Shown here: positions 26,374 through 34,671 of the stretch, piece by piece
How positions within the stretch are numbered: the first letter of the stretch is position 1
Layout: every line of letters starts with the position of its first letter
NCBI GenBank assembly: GCA_048498035.1
Contig: JBEHYT010000009.1
Location: forward strand, 109,364-173,363
Length of the DNA: 64,000 nt
Direction of reading: 5' to 3'
Source: CADEDV01 sp048498035
GTDB lineage: Bacteria > Bacteroidota > Bacteroidia > Chitinophagales > Chitinophagaceae
Made by a program: the position numbers and the translations under genes
The notes under the pieces: model-generated
Seen by the model: only the letters and a program-made list of their open reading frames with translations
What the model was told of the DNA's origin: nothing
Databases searched by the model: none

Positions 26374-26435
26374 CGCGGGATGGGAGCCTGGAAAGTTCAA
26401 CGTAATTTTGTTCCGTTCATATAAAACGGATCATC

Positions 26436-27104
26436 ATGTTACAACCCGCAACACTTTCCTTTCTTAAAAAGCTGAAGAAAAATAATAACAAGCCCTGGTT
26501 TGATGCCAACCGCCCTGTATATGAAGCGGCAAAGGCCGACTTCCTGCAATTTATACAACAGGTGATAGACCAGTTTGGGAAAAAAGAGCCTTCTATCCGC
26601 CACCTGCTGGCCAAAGAATGCACGTTCCGGATCAACAGGGATGTGCGTTTTTCTAAAGACAAATCACCGTACAAAAGCAATATGGGCGCCAGCATCAATA
26701 AAGGCGGCAAAAAAGCGGTGGGAGCTGGTTATTATTTTCACCTGGAACCCGGCGGCGCATTTGTTGGAGGCGGTCTATATGTACCACAACCCGCCGATCT
26801 TCAAAAAGTGAGACAGGAAATTGATTATAACCTTCCCGCATTTAAAAAAATTCTGGCTGCAAAAGCATTCAAAACAACATACGGCGATCTTGATCGTAGC
26901 AAAGAGTTTTTATTAAGTCGTGTGCCCAAGGGTTACGAAGCAGACAATCCCGCTGCTGAATATCTCAAATTCAAGAGTTATATCGCGATGACTGCGTTGA
27001 AAGACAGTGATCTTGTTTCGAAAGAGCTGGTAAAAAAAACGGTTGCAGCCTTTGCAGCACTGCAACCATTGATCCTGTTTATGGAACAGGCGATGGAAAA
27101 CTAA
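26436..27104 (+). CDS. DUF2461 domain protein (TIGR02453 family)
   Basis: A 222-residue soluble protein matching DUF2461: N-terminal FLKKLKKNNNKPWFDANR, the central RINRDVRFSKDKSPYKSNMG near residue 66, and GYYFHLEPGGAFVGGGLY near residue 100. The family is widespread in Bacteroidota and its biochemical role is unknown. It converges with asd (7 bp between stops). Confidence 0.9.
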   Translation: MLQPATLSFLKKLKKNNNKPWFDANRPVYEAAKADFLQFIQQVIDQFGKKEPSIRHLLAKECTFRINRDVRFSKDKSPYKSNMGASINKGGKKAVGAGYYFHLEPGGAFVGGGLYVPQPADLQKVRQEIDYNLPAFKKILAAKAFKTTYGDLDRSKEFLLSRVPKGYEADNPAAEYLKFKSYIAMTALKDSDLVSKELVKKTVAAFAALQPLILFMEQAMEN

Positions 27105-27111
27105 CCCATTA

Positions 27112-28104
27112 TTATCCAAGCAAACGCTTCGACAGGAGATATTCCGCAATTTGCACGGCATTGGTGGCCGCACCTTTTCGCAGGTTATCACTTACGATCC
27201 ACATGTTCAATGTAGCGGGCTGGCTTTCATCGCGGCGAAGCCTGCCTACAAATACAGCATCTTTCTCGTGTGCATCCATCGGCATGGGGTATTGCTGTTG
27301 TGCCGGATCATCTACCACCACAACGCCCGCGGCCGCTTGCAGGATTGCTTTCACTTCACTCAGCTCATAGTCCTTTTCAAATTCAACGTTTACAGACTCG
27401 CTATGGCCACCCACTACCGGTATGCGCACGGTGGTAGAGGTAACGCGGATGGAGTCATCACGCATAATCTTGCGGGTTTCATTCACCATTTTCATTTCTT
27501 CCTTGGTGTAACCATTGTCGAGAAAGACATCAATTTGCGGGATTACATTCAGATCGATCGGGTATTTATAAGCACGTTCGCCGGCCACGCCGTTCCGTTC
27601 ATTCATCAATTGGTTTACGGCCTTCACGCCCGTTCCGGTTACACTTTGATACGTGCTTACCACCACGCGGCGAATGCCGTATTGCTTGTGCAGGGGATTC
27701 AGCGCAACCACCATTTGAATGGTTGAACAATTGGGATTAGCAATAATTTTATCATTGGCCGTTAAAATGTCTGCATTGATCTCAGGCACTATAAGAGGTT
27801 TGGAAGGATCCATCCTCCAGGCCGAAGAATTATCGATTACGGTAATACCGGCTTCAGCAAACTTTGGTGCCCATTCTGTAGAAGTGCTTCCACCTGCGGA
27901 AAACAGCGCCACCGCAGGCTTTGCCGCAATTGCATCCGCCATGCTAACAACCTTGTAATTCCTTCCCTTGAATTCTACCTGCTTGCCAACGGAACGCTCT
28001 GAAGCAACGGGGATCAATTCAGTTACCGGGAAATTGCGCTCTGCGAGAACCTGTAGCATTTTACTGCCCACCAGACCAGTGGCGCCTACAACTGCAACTT
28101 TCAT
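27112..28104 (-). CDS. asd: Aspartate-semialdehyde dehydrogenase
   Basis: Asd reduces L-aspartyl-4-phosphate with NADPH to aspartate semialdehyde, the branch point to lysine/diaminopimelate, threonine and methionine. The 330-residue protein has the Rossmann start VAVVGATGLVGSKML, the GGSTSTEWAP phosphate site and the catalytic Cys126 in NPNCSTIQ. His (VVGGHSESVNV) follows in the C-terminal domain. It is preceded by a promoter, a Lys/Thr-rich leader peptide and a terminator/antiterminator pair (28130-28288), so it is probably controlled by transcription attenuation. It is the only gene of the pathway here. Confidence 0.97.
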   Translation of the reverse strand: MKVAVVGATGLVGSKMLQVLAERNFPVTELIPVASERSVGKQVEFKGRNYKVVSMADAIAAKPAVALFSAGGSTSTEWAPKFAEAGITVIDNSSAWRMDPSKPLIVPEINADILTANDKIIANPNCSTIQMVVALNPLHKQYGIRRVVVSTYQSVTGTGVKAVNQLMNERNGVAGERAYKYPIDLNVIPQIDVFLDNGYTKEEMKMVNETRKIMRDDSIRVTSTTVRIPVVGGHSESVNVEFEKDYELSEVKAILQAAAGVVVVDDPAQQQYPMPMDAHEKDAVFVGRLRRDESQPATLNMWIVSDNLRKGAATNAVQIAEYLLSKRLLG

Positions 28105-28129
28105 TTTACTATTCGTGTTTATTTGGTTT

Positions 28130-28159
28130 AAAATAAAAAAGCCTCCCGGTTAGGAAGGC
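28130..28159 (-). terminator. Intrinsic terminator (attenuator) in the asd leader
   Basis: On the minus strand GCCTTCC (28159-28153) pairs with GGGAGGC (28147-28141), one G-U pair, around the loop TAACC, followed by TTTTTTATTTT. It ends 26 nt before the asd start and lies inside the transcript from the promoter at 28258-28288, so it acts as an upstream attenuator, not a gene-end terminator. Confidence 0.82.
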
Positions 28160-28209
28160 CTGCTAAAGTTTTTATGTTTATACACACATAACGCTGCAAA
28201 CCTTCCTAA
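28150..28209 (-). promoter_or_regulatory. Predicted antiterminator helix of the asd leader
   Basis: TTAGGAAGGTTTGC (28209-28196), which begins at the last base of the Ser14 codon of the leader ORF and covers its stop, can pair with GCAGGCCTTCCTAA (28163-28150) over 14 positions, with two G-U pairs. The second arm includes the whole 5' arm of the terminator, so the two structures exclude each other. A ribosome at the leader stop would cover the first arm and favour termination; a ribosome stalled earlier would leave it free and allow asd transcription. Confidence 0.7.
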
Positions 28210-28250
28210 GAACGTTTCTTGGTGCGTTTTGTATGCTTAATAATCAACAT
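28206..28250 (-). CDS. Lys/Thr-rich leader peptide of asd (14 aa)
   Basis: The 15-codon frame ATG to TAG encodes MLIIKHTKRTKKRS: four Lys and two Thr codons among 14, with 28 bp of leader (28205-28178) before the next stop-rich stretch. Lysine and threonine are the end products of the pathway that asd feeds. The ATG lies only 7 nt after the TATTTTTG promoter box, so the leader mRNA would be nearly leaderless. The stop codon lies within the antiterminator arm. This is the expected design of a ribosome-mediated attenuator; translation of the peptide is inferred. Confidence 0.65.
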   Translation of the reverse strand: MLIIKHTKRTKKRS

Positions 28251-28257
28251 CGTCCTG

Positions 28258-28288
28258 CAAAAATAATCCGGCACCGCTCTCCTTCCAA
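28258..28288 (-). promoter_or_regulatory. Promoter of the asd leader transcript (TTG, 20 bp, TATTTTTG)
   Basis: On the minus strand TTTG (TTG at 28286-28288) and TATTTTTG (28258-28265) are 20 bp apart, an exact match to the Bacteroidota consensus TTG-N19-21-TAnnTTTG. Predicted transcription start about 28252, giving a leader of about 150 nt before asd. Confidence 0.75.
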
Positions 28289-28352
28289 AAAAACACATCA
28301 TTTTATGTGTTTTTTCCCATTTTTACCACAAGCGTTAGTACTAGTTTGCAGT

Positions 28353-30056
28353 ATGAGAAAATGGACAGTGTGCTGGATGTTTGTGACAGCAGGTCTTACC
28401 ACAAACGCACAGGAGGCAAACAGCGTTATCATAACAGAGATCATGTCGGACCCATCGCCGGTAGTTGGTTTACCAAATACAGAATGGATTGAACTGACCA
28501 ACACCAGCAACATGCCGGTCGATCTTAAAAACTGGCGGGTGGGTGATGCCGGCAGCCAAAGCGGTCTCTTCCCTTCCTACCTGCTGCAACCGGATAGTAT
28601 GGTCATCATTTGCAGCACCGGCAACATGGCAGTAATGCAGGCATTTGGATCTGCACTTGGCGTGAGCAGCTTTCCGTCGCTCGACAATGACGGGGATGCT
28701 ATCTGGATTCGCGCAGCGAATGGCAAAACGATCCATTTTGTACAATATGCTGCCAACTGGCATACTAACGCCCTTAAAAAAGATGGCGGATGGAGCCTGG
28801 AAATGATAGATATCCAGTTTCCCTGCATCGGGAATGGCAACTGGTCATCGTCCACCAATGGTCTGGGCGGCACCCCGGGACATATTAACAGCATTGCGGG
28901 GCGTATTCCGTTCCTGGCCTCGCCGCAAATCCAATCCGCCTATGTGACCGACCCGTTTTCCATTGTGCTGGAGTTTAGTCAGCCGCTGGATAGTACGGCT
29001 GCTGCCGCAGTTTCCAATTACACCGTTTCAGGCGGTATGCATATTTTAAAAGCCAGTCCTGCGCCACCCTCCTTCACAACAATTACCCTGCAAACAGATG
29101 TCCCTCTAGAGCCGGGATTGCAGTATACACTTCAAACAAACCTGATCAACGCCTGTGGTGGACTTCAAACTCTCCGTGATACCATAAAAGTGGGATTATT
29201 TTCGACTGCTGTTCCCGGCAATGTGGTTATAAATGAGATCCTGTTCAATCCCCCCACGGGTGGTGCTGATTATGTTGAACTGTACAACAACAGTGCGAAA
29301 GTGATCGATGCGGGGAATTTGTTTTTAGCAGGTGTTAGCAGCAGCGGAAGCAGTTCGCAACCGGTGGCAATAGTGCACCAGCCCTACATCCTTTTGCCTG
29401 GAGAATACATGGCCGTTACCACAGACACCGCGTGGGTTAGCCGTCAATATCCTTTTGCGGGGAAAAGAAAACTGATGCCTGTTTCTGCATTACCTTCCAT
29501 GCCCGATGACAAGGGCCAGCTTCGGCTGCTGGGATCACAGGGTGAGTTGTTGGATGAACTTGCATATCAGCACAGCTGGCATTTTCCATTGCTGGCAGAC
29601 GAGGAAGGTGTTTCGCTGGAAAGGCTTGATCCTTCGGGCATTTCCCAATACAGCGGCAACTGGCATTCTGCTGCCTCCACCACGGGTTTTGGAACACCTG
29701 GTTACAAAAATTCACAAGGCTGGATCAATTCTTCGGCCACTCCGGGCATCATGATTACCCCAACCGTTTTTTCTCCTGATAATGATGGTGTTGATGATGT
29801 GCTTGTTATCCGGTATTCGATGAATGAGCCCGGGTATGTGGGATCCGTTATCATATTTAACCGGGCTGGTAAACCGGTAAGAAAACTGGTAGCAAAAGCC
29901 TTGATGGGAAATTCGGGCGCCTGGACCTGGGATGGCCTGGATGCAGAAAGCCATGCACTTTTACCAGGCATATATATTATCTTCATTGAAACCTTAAATC
30001 TCCGCGGGAAGCGCCAGGCAATTAAAAAAGCGGTGGTGCTTACGCGAAAACCTTAA
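28353..30056 (+). CDS. Secreted lamin-tail-domain (LTD) protein with CHU/T9SS-type C-terminus
   Basis: A 567-residue exported protein. The start at 28353 (MRKWTVCWMFVTAGLTTNAQ) gives a clean signal peptide; the longer frame to 28233 overlaps the asd promoter region and was rejected. Two LTD domains are seen: about 24-165 (VIITEIMSDPSPVVGLPNTEWIELTN) and about 295-440 (VVINEILFNPPTGGADYVELYN), separated by an Ig-like SbsA/Big-type domain (IVLEFSQPLDSTA). The C-terminal 85 residues (TPTVFSPDNDGVDDVLVI ... AWTWDGLD) resemble gliding-motility-associated type B T9SS sorting domains. It is probably exported across the outer membrane. LTD domains in secreted bacterial proteins often accompany nucleases or adhesins; no enzyme domain is seen here. 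Confidence 0.85.
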   Translation: MRKWTVCWMFVTAGLTTNAQEANSVIITEIMSDPSPVVGLPNTEWIELTNTSNMPVDLKNWRVGDAGSQSGLFPSYLLQPDSMVIICSTGNMAVMQAFGSALGVSSFPSLDNDGDAIWIRAANGKTIHFVQYAANWHTNALKKDGGWSLEMIDIQFPCIGNGNWSSSTNGLGGTPGHINSIAGRIPFLASPQIQSAYVTDPFSIVLEFSQPLDSTAAAAVSNYTVSGGMHILKASPAPPSFTTITLQTDVPLEPGLQYTLQTNLINACGGLQTLRDTIKVGLFSTAVPGNVVINEILFNPPTGGADYVELYNNSAKVIDAGNLFLAGVSSSGSSSQPVAIVHQPYILLPGEYMAVTTDTAWVSRQYPFAGKRKLMPVSALPSMPDDKGQLRLLGSQGELLDELAYQHSWHFPLLADEEGVSLERLDPSGISQYSGNWHSAASTTGFGTPGYKNSQGWINSSATPGIMITPTVFSPDNDGVDDVLVIRYSMNEPGYVGSVIIFNRAGKPVRKLVAKALMGNSGAWTWDGLDAESHALLPGIYIIFIETLNLRGKRQAIKKAVVLTRKP

Positions 30057-30065
30057 CCAAACCAC

Positions 30066-30737
30066 ATGAAGCCTTCAACTCAACCAATTCTAACGTCTTT
30101 AATCGCCCTTGTAAGCGGGCTGGCTATTATTTCAGCCCTACTTATTCTTGTTGTAAACGGCGAGTCCGAGTTCTCCGGAAAATTTATTGCCATCTCTTTT
30201 TCGCTCTTCATCTATGGAATAACAGGTAGTATCTGTTGGGCCGCCAGTCGTAGAAATGAAGTGAGGAGCCTTGGAATGGCGGGAGTGGTAGTAGCCGTAT
30301 TTGCGTTTCTCGTGTTTACGATCTACGTACTGGCGGAACCCAAGGAAGTTGATTTTATACGACTCACGTTCTCCTTATTCCTCCTCGCCATTGCTTTCGC
30401 CCACATCTGCTTCCTTTTTTACCTGACCATGCGCAACAAATACGCCAGCGTGACGAGAATAATCACCTCGATCTTCATTGGGCTGTTTACGCTGCTGCTG
30501 GTGTCACAGGTATGGTCGTTGAACAACTCCTCATTTTTCTATCTCGGCCGAGACCTCGACGCTACCACGTTGAGAATTATTGGCAGCAGCCTGGTTCTTG
30601 ATCTCGCAGGCACGCTGTTGGTGGCGCTGCTCAACAGGCTGAACTCCCCAACAGTGACGCTGGAGCTGGAATCTGAACCCATGCCGTCAAATCCCGATGT
30701 GCCGGCCGACGCATTTCATTCGGCCCCGCTCGGGTAA
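30066..30737 (+). CDS. Hypothetical multi-pass membrane protein
   Basis: A 223-residue protein with six or seven hydrophobic segments (about residues 8-28, 38-58, 70-90, 98-118, 130-150, 170-190). A polar acidic tail follows (ELESEPMPSNPDVPADAF). It starts 10 bp after the LTD gene and is likely cotranscribed. No family recognised. Confidence 0.7.
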   Translation: MKPSTQPILTSLIALVSGLAIISALLILVVNGESEFSGKFIAISFSLFIYGITGSICWAASRRNEVRSLGMAGVVVAVFAFLVFTIYVLAEPKEVDFIRLTFSLFLLAIAFAHICFLFYLTMRNKYASVTRIITSIFIGLFTLLLVSQVWSLNNSSFFYLGRDLDATTLRIIGSSLVLDLAGTLLVALLNRLNSPTVTLELESEPMPSNPDVPADAFHSAPLG

Positions 30738-30854
30738 ATTTTTCCGTTTATGTGCGCAAGGCTAAAAGGGATTGATTGATAATCAATTAGTTTCAAAAAG
30801 ATTGACTTTGGCATAATAATTTATTCTGAAAGGGTATAACGAAAAGAAAACACT

Positions 30855-31070
30855 ATGAATAAATTATTGCTTGGCTTTACAACGGGCCTGATCGTTGGAA
30901 TTCTTTTTGCACCTGATAGTGGATCTGCAACCCGGAAACGTATCACAAGAGCCGGAAAAGACATCAAGGACAAGTTTAATGACTTGATTGACGGGCTGGT
31001 AGATAGCGCCGACGAGTTTGCAGACGATGTTGATCATTTTGCCGATAAGGCAAAAGCAAGCATGAAGTAA
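30855..31070 (+). CDS. YtxH-domain small protein
   Basis: A 71-residue protein typical of the YtxH family: one N-terminal membrane segment (LLLGFTTGLIVGILFAP, with the LFAPDSGSATRKRI signature), then a basic-acidic amphipathic helix (KDIKDKFNDLIDGLVDSADEFADDVDHFADKA). YtxH-like proteins are often stress-related and membrane-associated; the exact role is unknown. It is a single-gene unit ended by a strong terminator. Confidence 0.88.
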   Translation: MNKLLLGFTTGLIVGILFAPDSGSATRKRITRAGKDIKDKFNDLIDGLVDSADEFADDVDHFADKAKASMK

Positions 31071-31096
31071 ACGTATAACGGCCGTGCAAACCTTTG

Positions 31097-31133
31097 AAAA
31101 AGCATATACTCCCCCGGGAGTGTATGCTTTTTT
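31097..31133 (+). terminator. Intrinsic terminator after the YtxH gene
   Basis: A 13-bp stem (AGCATATACTCCC with GGGAGTGTATGCT, one G-U pair) flanked by AAAA and TTTTTT. Bases 31134-31301 before the TolC gene show nothing else recognisable. Confidence 0.88.
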
Positions 31134-31301
31134 CGTTAGTGAACATCTTCTTGGACATCGCTGAACGTTGCATGGTGTAACGACCCGCATTGCCGATTCG
31201 TCGATTAAAAATGCCTTCTGATCGAAATTTAATCCTGCTCTACGAAGGAAAATAGCGCCTTTTGGCTTCCAATAGCCAGTTGATTCCTTTAACCCCGGTT
31301 T

Positions 31302-32624
31302 ATGAAAAAACTCTTTTTTGCTTCAACGCTATTGCTGTTGTCGGTTTCGATGTTGGCTCAACAAGACAGCCTTCCGCAACAATGGACACTCGAAGACTGT
31401 ATTCGCTATGCGCAAAGGAATAACATTACATTGCAAACCTTGCGGCTTAGCGCCTCTTCTGCGCAGCAGGATCTGCAACAGTCCAGGTACAACCGCCTTC
31501 CCAATCTCACTGGCTCCGCCTCACAATCGCTTGTGAACAGCAACAATGCAGATCCCGTTGTAGGTGGCTTTCAAACACAGGCTAATTTCTCCAGCAGCTA
31601 TGGCGTAAATTCTTCCATGGTTCTTTTTAATGGTGGCTACCTGAAAAATGATATCAAATCCAAGGACCTTTTAGTGCAGTCGGCCAACCTCTCTGTTGAA
31701 GAGTCAGCAAACGATATCACACTTACCATTACACAAGCTTATCTTAATATCCTGCTGGCGCAGGAAAATATTACTTCGCTGGAGCAGTTGCTGACCACCT
31801 CGAAAGCACAACTGGACCAGGGCCAGCAGCGCTTTGATGCCGGCGCCATTTCGCGTAAGGATTTTTTACAACTGCAGTCGCAATTGGCAACAGACAACTA
31901 TAATCTTGTAAACGCCCAAAATACCTACCGACGGAATGTTGCGACGTTAAAGCAAATATTGCAGTTACCTACTGCCTATGATTTCAGGGTTTCGACAGTA
32001 GCAGATGTTCAACCCGAAGAGGCGGTAATGGCATTGCCGGATGCGCAGGCGGCAGCACTGGCATCGCGACCGGAAGTAAAAAATGGAAATCTCGGCGTAC
32101 AGATTGCCCAGGTGGAGTTGGATAAGATCAGGGCCTCGCGTCTTCCAACGGTAAGCCTTGGCGCTGGACTTTCTTCGGGGTTCTCCGACAACAGGGATGC
32201 GAAATATTTTGCACAATTGAATAATAATTTTTACCAGTCGCTGGGACTCAATGTGAGTGTACCCATTTTTACGCGACACCTGGCTAAAACCAATATTGCA
32301 AAATCAAAGATCCTGATTGACCAGGCAAAGCTGGATTTGGAAAATACCAGGGTTACCCTGAATGCCACTATTGAGCAGGCGCTGATCAACCTTCAGAATG
32401 CGCAGGCGCAATATAAAGCGGCAGAAGAGCAGTTGACAACAGCGAAAGAAGTATACAATATTACCAATGAACAATTAAAGCTGGGCGCCGTAAATCCCGT
32501 AGAAGTATTGCAACAAAAAAATGCGTATGTACAGGCTCTGCAGGCTTATACCCAGGCAAAATACACGGCTGTCCTCTATAATAAGATCTATACTTTTTAT
32601 ACAGGGGCTCCCATTTCTTTTTAA
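31302..32624 (+). CDS. TolC-family outer-membrane efflux protein
   Basis: The outer-membrane channel of a tripartite export system, 440 residues. After an SPI signal (ending VSMLAQ) come two TolC/OEP repeats: WTLEDCIRYAQRNNITLQ near residue 29, and the second repeat from about 245. Long coiled-coil helices (AKSKILIDQAKLDLENTRVTL, NITNEQLKLGAVNPVEVLQQKNAYVQAL) form the periplasmic tunnel. It is first in an operon with the adaptor (29 bp), the ATPase and the permease. Confidence 0.95.
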   Translation: MKKLFFASTLLLLSVSMLAQQDSLPQQWTLEDCIRYAQRNNITLQTLRLSASSAQQDLQQSRYNRLPNLTGSASQSLVNSNNADPVVGGFQTQANFSSSYGVNSSMVLFNGGYLKNDIKSKDLLVQSANLSVEESANDITLTITQAYLNILLAQENITSLEQLLTTSKAQLDQGQQRFDAGAISRKDFLQLQSQLATDNYNLVNAQNTYRRNVATLKQILQLPTAYDFRVSTVADVQPEEAVMALPDAQAAALASRPEVKNGNLGVQIAQVELDKIRASRLPTVSLGAGLSSGFSDNRDAKYFAQLNNNFYQSLGLNVSVPIFTRHLAKTNIAKSKILIDQAKLDLENTRVTLNATIEQALINLQNAQAQYKAAEEQLTTAKEVYNITNEQLKLGAVNPVEVLQQKNAYVQALQAYTQAKYTAVLYNKIYTFYTGAPISF

Positions 32625-32653
32625 TAAAATGAACGGAATTTAAACAGGCAAGT

Positions 32654-33895
32654 ATGAAAAAATACAAATGGCTGATATGGTTGCTGGTAATTGCTGCAGT
32701 GGCTGTTGCGATCTGGTTCTGGAAATTCAAATCCGAAAAAACAGATATTGTACTGGAAACCGAGCAGCCTTACTATGGCACGATTTCCAATTCGGTAACC
32801 GCAACAGGAACCGTTCAACCGGTGGATACGGTGGCTGTAGGAACGCAGGTATCAGGCACCATCCAAAAAGTGTATGTTGATTTTAATTCCACTGTTCACA
32901 AAGGGCAGCTTCTTGCGCAAATTGACCGGTCGCTACTGGAAGCGCAGCTGCAACAGATCAGCGCCAACCTGCAATCTGCCATTGCCAACAACACCTACCA
33001 AAAAAGTAATTATGACCGTCAGAACCAGTTGTACAATGTAGGCGCCATTAGCAAGGCTGAACTGGAAACGGCTCTTTACCAATATAAAAGCGCCACCGAA
33101 AATGTAAAAAGCCTGCAGGCGCAACTTGGTTCTGCCACCAAGAACCTTTCCTATACGGAGATCTATTCACCCATTGACGGAACTGTTCTTTCAAGGAGTG
33201 TGAGTGAGGGGCAAACAGTGGCGGCGAGTTTGAATACGCCTACGCTCTTCAGCATTGCAAAAGATCTTTCAAAAATGCAGGTTCAGGCAGCCGTTGATGA
33301 AGCTGATATTGGTAATGTAAAATCAGGACAGCGTGTGATGTTTTCGGTTGATGCATTCCCGGCGGATACATTTGCCGGCATTGTAAAAGAAGTTCGTCTT
33401 CGGCCCAGCGTGTCGTCCAATGTTGTCACTTACACCACAATAATTGATGCTCCAAACGACAACCTGAAACTGAAGCCGGGTATGACGGCCAATATTACCA
33501 TCTACACCAAAGAGATCAGTAATGCTTTGTTGATCTCGGCAAAAGCGATTGCCTTCCGGCCGGATTCGCTGGTGACCAGGAAATATACGGTTGAACGGCA
33601 TGGAGGAGGTAAACCGGGGCAACAACGACCATCGGGTGCTCCCGACAGCCTGGCGCAGGAAGGGACTCCAGCTTTTGTATGGCTCAAAAAAGATTCAACG
33701 ATTACCGGTAAACGTATCGTTACGGGGATGACCAATGAGACCCAGGTACAGGTATTATCTGGCTTAAGTCCTTCGGATATTATCGTTACCGGGTACCGGC
33801 AACTATCGGTTTCCAAGGGTAAGTCGAATACGGAAAAAAGTCCATTCCTACCATCGCGGCCCGGTGGCAACCGCGGCTCACGCAGACCGGGATGA
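32654..33895 (+). CDS. MacA-type periplasmic adaptor (membrane fusion protein)
   Basis: An adaptor that links the inner-membrane ABC transporter with the TolC channel, 413 residues. One N-terminal membrane anchor (about 6-22, WLIWLLVIAAVAVAIWFW) is followed by the lipoyl/barrel-sandwich half (VTATGTVQPVDTVAVGTQVSG), a coiled-coil hairpin (about 90-160) and the second lipoyl half (SPIDGTVLSRSVSEGQTV). The beta-barrel domain (LKPGMTANITIYT) comes next. A proline/glycine-rich tail (PSRPGGNRGSRRPG) ends it. Together with the next two genes it makes a MacAB-TolC-like exporter; the substrate is not evident. Confidence 0.93.
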   Translation: MKKYKWLIWLLVIAAVAVAIWFWKFKSEKTDIVLETEQPYYGTISNSVTATGTVQPVDTVAVGTQVSGTIQKVYVDFNSTVHKGQLLAQIDRSLLEAQLQQISANLQSAIANNTYQKSNYDRQNQLYNVGAISKAELETALYQYKSATENVKSLQAQLGSATKNLSYTEIYSPIDGTVLSRSVSEGQTVAASLNTPTLFSIAKDLSKMQVQAAVDEADIGNVKSGQRVMFSVDAFPADTFAGIVKEVRLRPSVSSNVVTYTTIIDAPNDNLKLKPGMTANITIYTKEISNALLISAKAIAFRPDSLVTRKYTVERHGGGKPGQQRPSGAPDSLAQEGTPAFVWLKKDSTITGKRIVTGMTNETQVQVLSGLSPSDIIVTGYRQLSVSKGKSNTEKSPFLPSRPGGNRGSRRPG

Positions 33896-33914
33896 TCAAT
33901 ATTAAAATTAGAAG

Positions 33915-34661
33915 ATGAGCGAAAAAATTCTTGATATACAAAATCTGAAGCGGGAGTTCAGGATGGGCAGCGAAATTGTGCGCGCCCTGAAAGGTGTTTC
34001 GTTCACGGTGCAATCCGGTGAATTTGTAACGATCATGGGTAGTAGTGGATCGGGGAAAACAACGCTGCTGAATATACTGGGTTGTCTTGATAAGCCCACG
34101 GAAGGCGAATACCTCCTGGATGGTGTTAGTATTCGTAAACTTTCCCGCAATGACCTGGCCCGGCTGCGAAATCAGAAGATCGGTTTTGTATTCCAGTCGT
34201 ATAACCTATTAGCAAGAACGTCTGCGCTGGAGAATACAGAACTTCCACTTTTGTATAACGCCAGCGTTTCCGCTTCACAGCGGCACGCGCGGGCGATGAA
34301 AGCGCTGGAAGCGGTAAAACTGGCTGACCGGCTCAACCACCTTCCCAACCAGTTATCCGGAGGTCAGCAGCAACGGGTGGCAATTGCCCGCGCACTGGTT
34401 AATGATCCGGTGATGATCCTGGCGGATGAGGCAACGGGAAATCTTGATACAAGAACTTCTTACGAGATCATGTCCCTGTTACAGGATTTGCACGCGCAGG
34501 GAAAGACGATCGTTTTTGTAACCCACGAACCTGATATTGCCGCTTTCAGCAGCAGAACCATCACGCTGAAAGACGGGCGGGTGGTAAAAGACACCCCGAA
34601 TCCGAATATTAAATCGGCCAAAGAAGCGTTGGCTTCATTGCCGGTTAATGATGACTATTAA
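33915..34661 (+). CDS. MacB-type ABC transporter ATPase
   Basis: The ATP-binding subunit, 248 residues. It has Walker A GSSGSGKTT (residues about 42-50), Q-loop (FVFQSYNLL), signature LSGGQQQR, Walker B (VMILADEATGNLD) and the H-loop His (VTHEPD). It resembles the LolD/MacB ATPase group. E. coli MacB fuses ATPase and permease; here they are separate genes 10 bp apart. Confidence 0.95.
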   Translation: MSEKILDIQNLKREFRMGSEIVRALKGVSFTVQSGEFVTIMGSSGSGKTTLLNILGCLDKPTEGEYLLDGVSIRKLSRNDLARLRNQKIGFVFQSYNLLARTSALENTELPLLYNASVSASQRHARAMKALEAVKLADRLNHLPNQLSGGQQQRVAIARALVNDPVMILADEATGNLDTRTSYEIMSLLQDLHAQGKTIVFVTHEPDIAAFSSRTITLKDGRVVKDTPNPNIKSAKEALASLPVNDDY

Positions 34662-34671
34662 ACTCTGAACG

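Noticed and set aside
28233..28352. Forty-codon N-terminal extension of the LTD protein
   Set aside because: It overlaps the asd promoter and leader start and lacks signal-peptide character; the ATG at 28353 gives a clean signal.
30766..30790. TTGATT/AATCAA inverted repeat before the YtxH gene
   Set aside because: Six AT-rich base pairs are expected by chance and there is no T tract.
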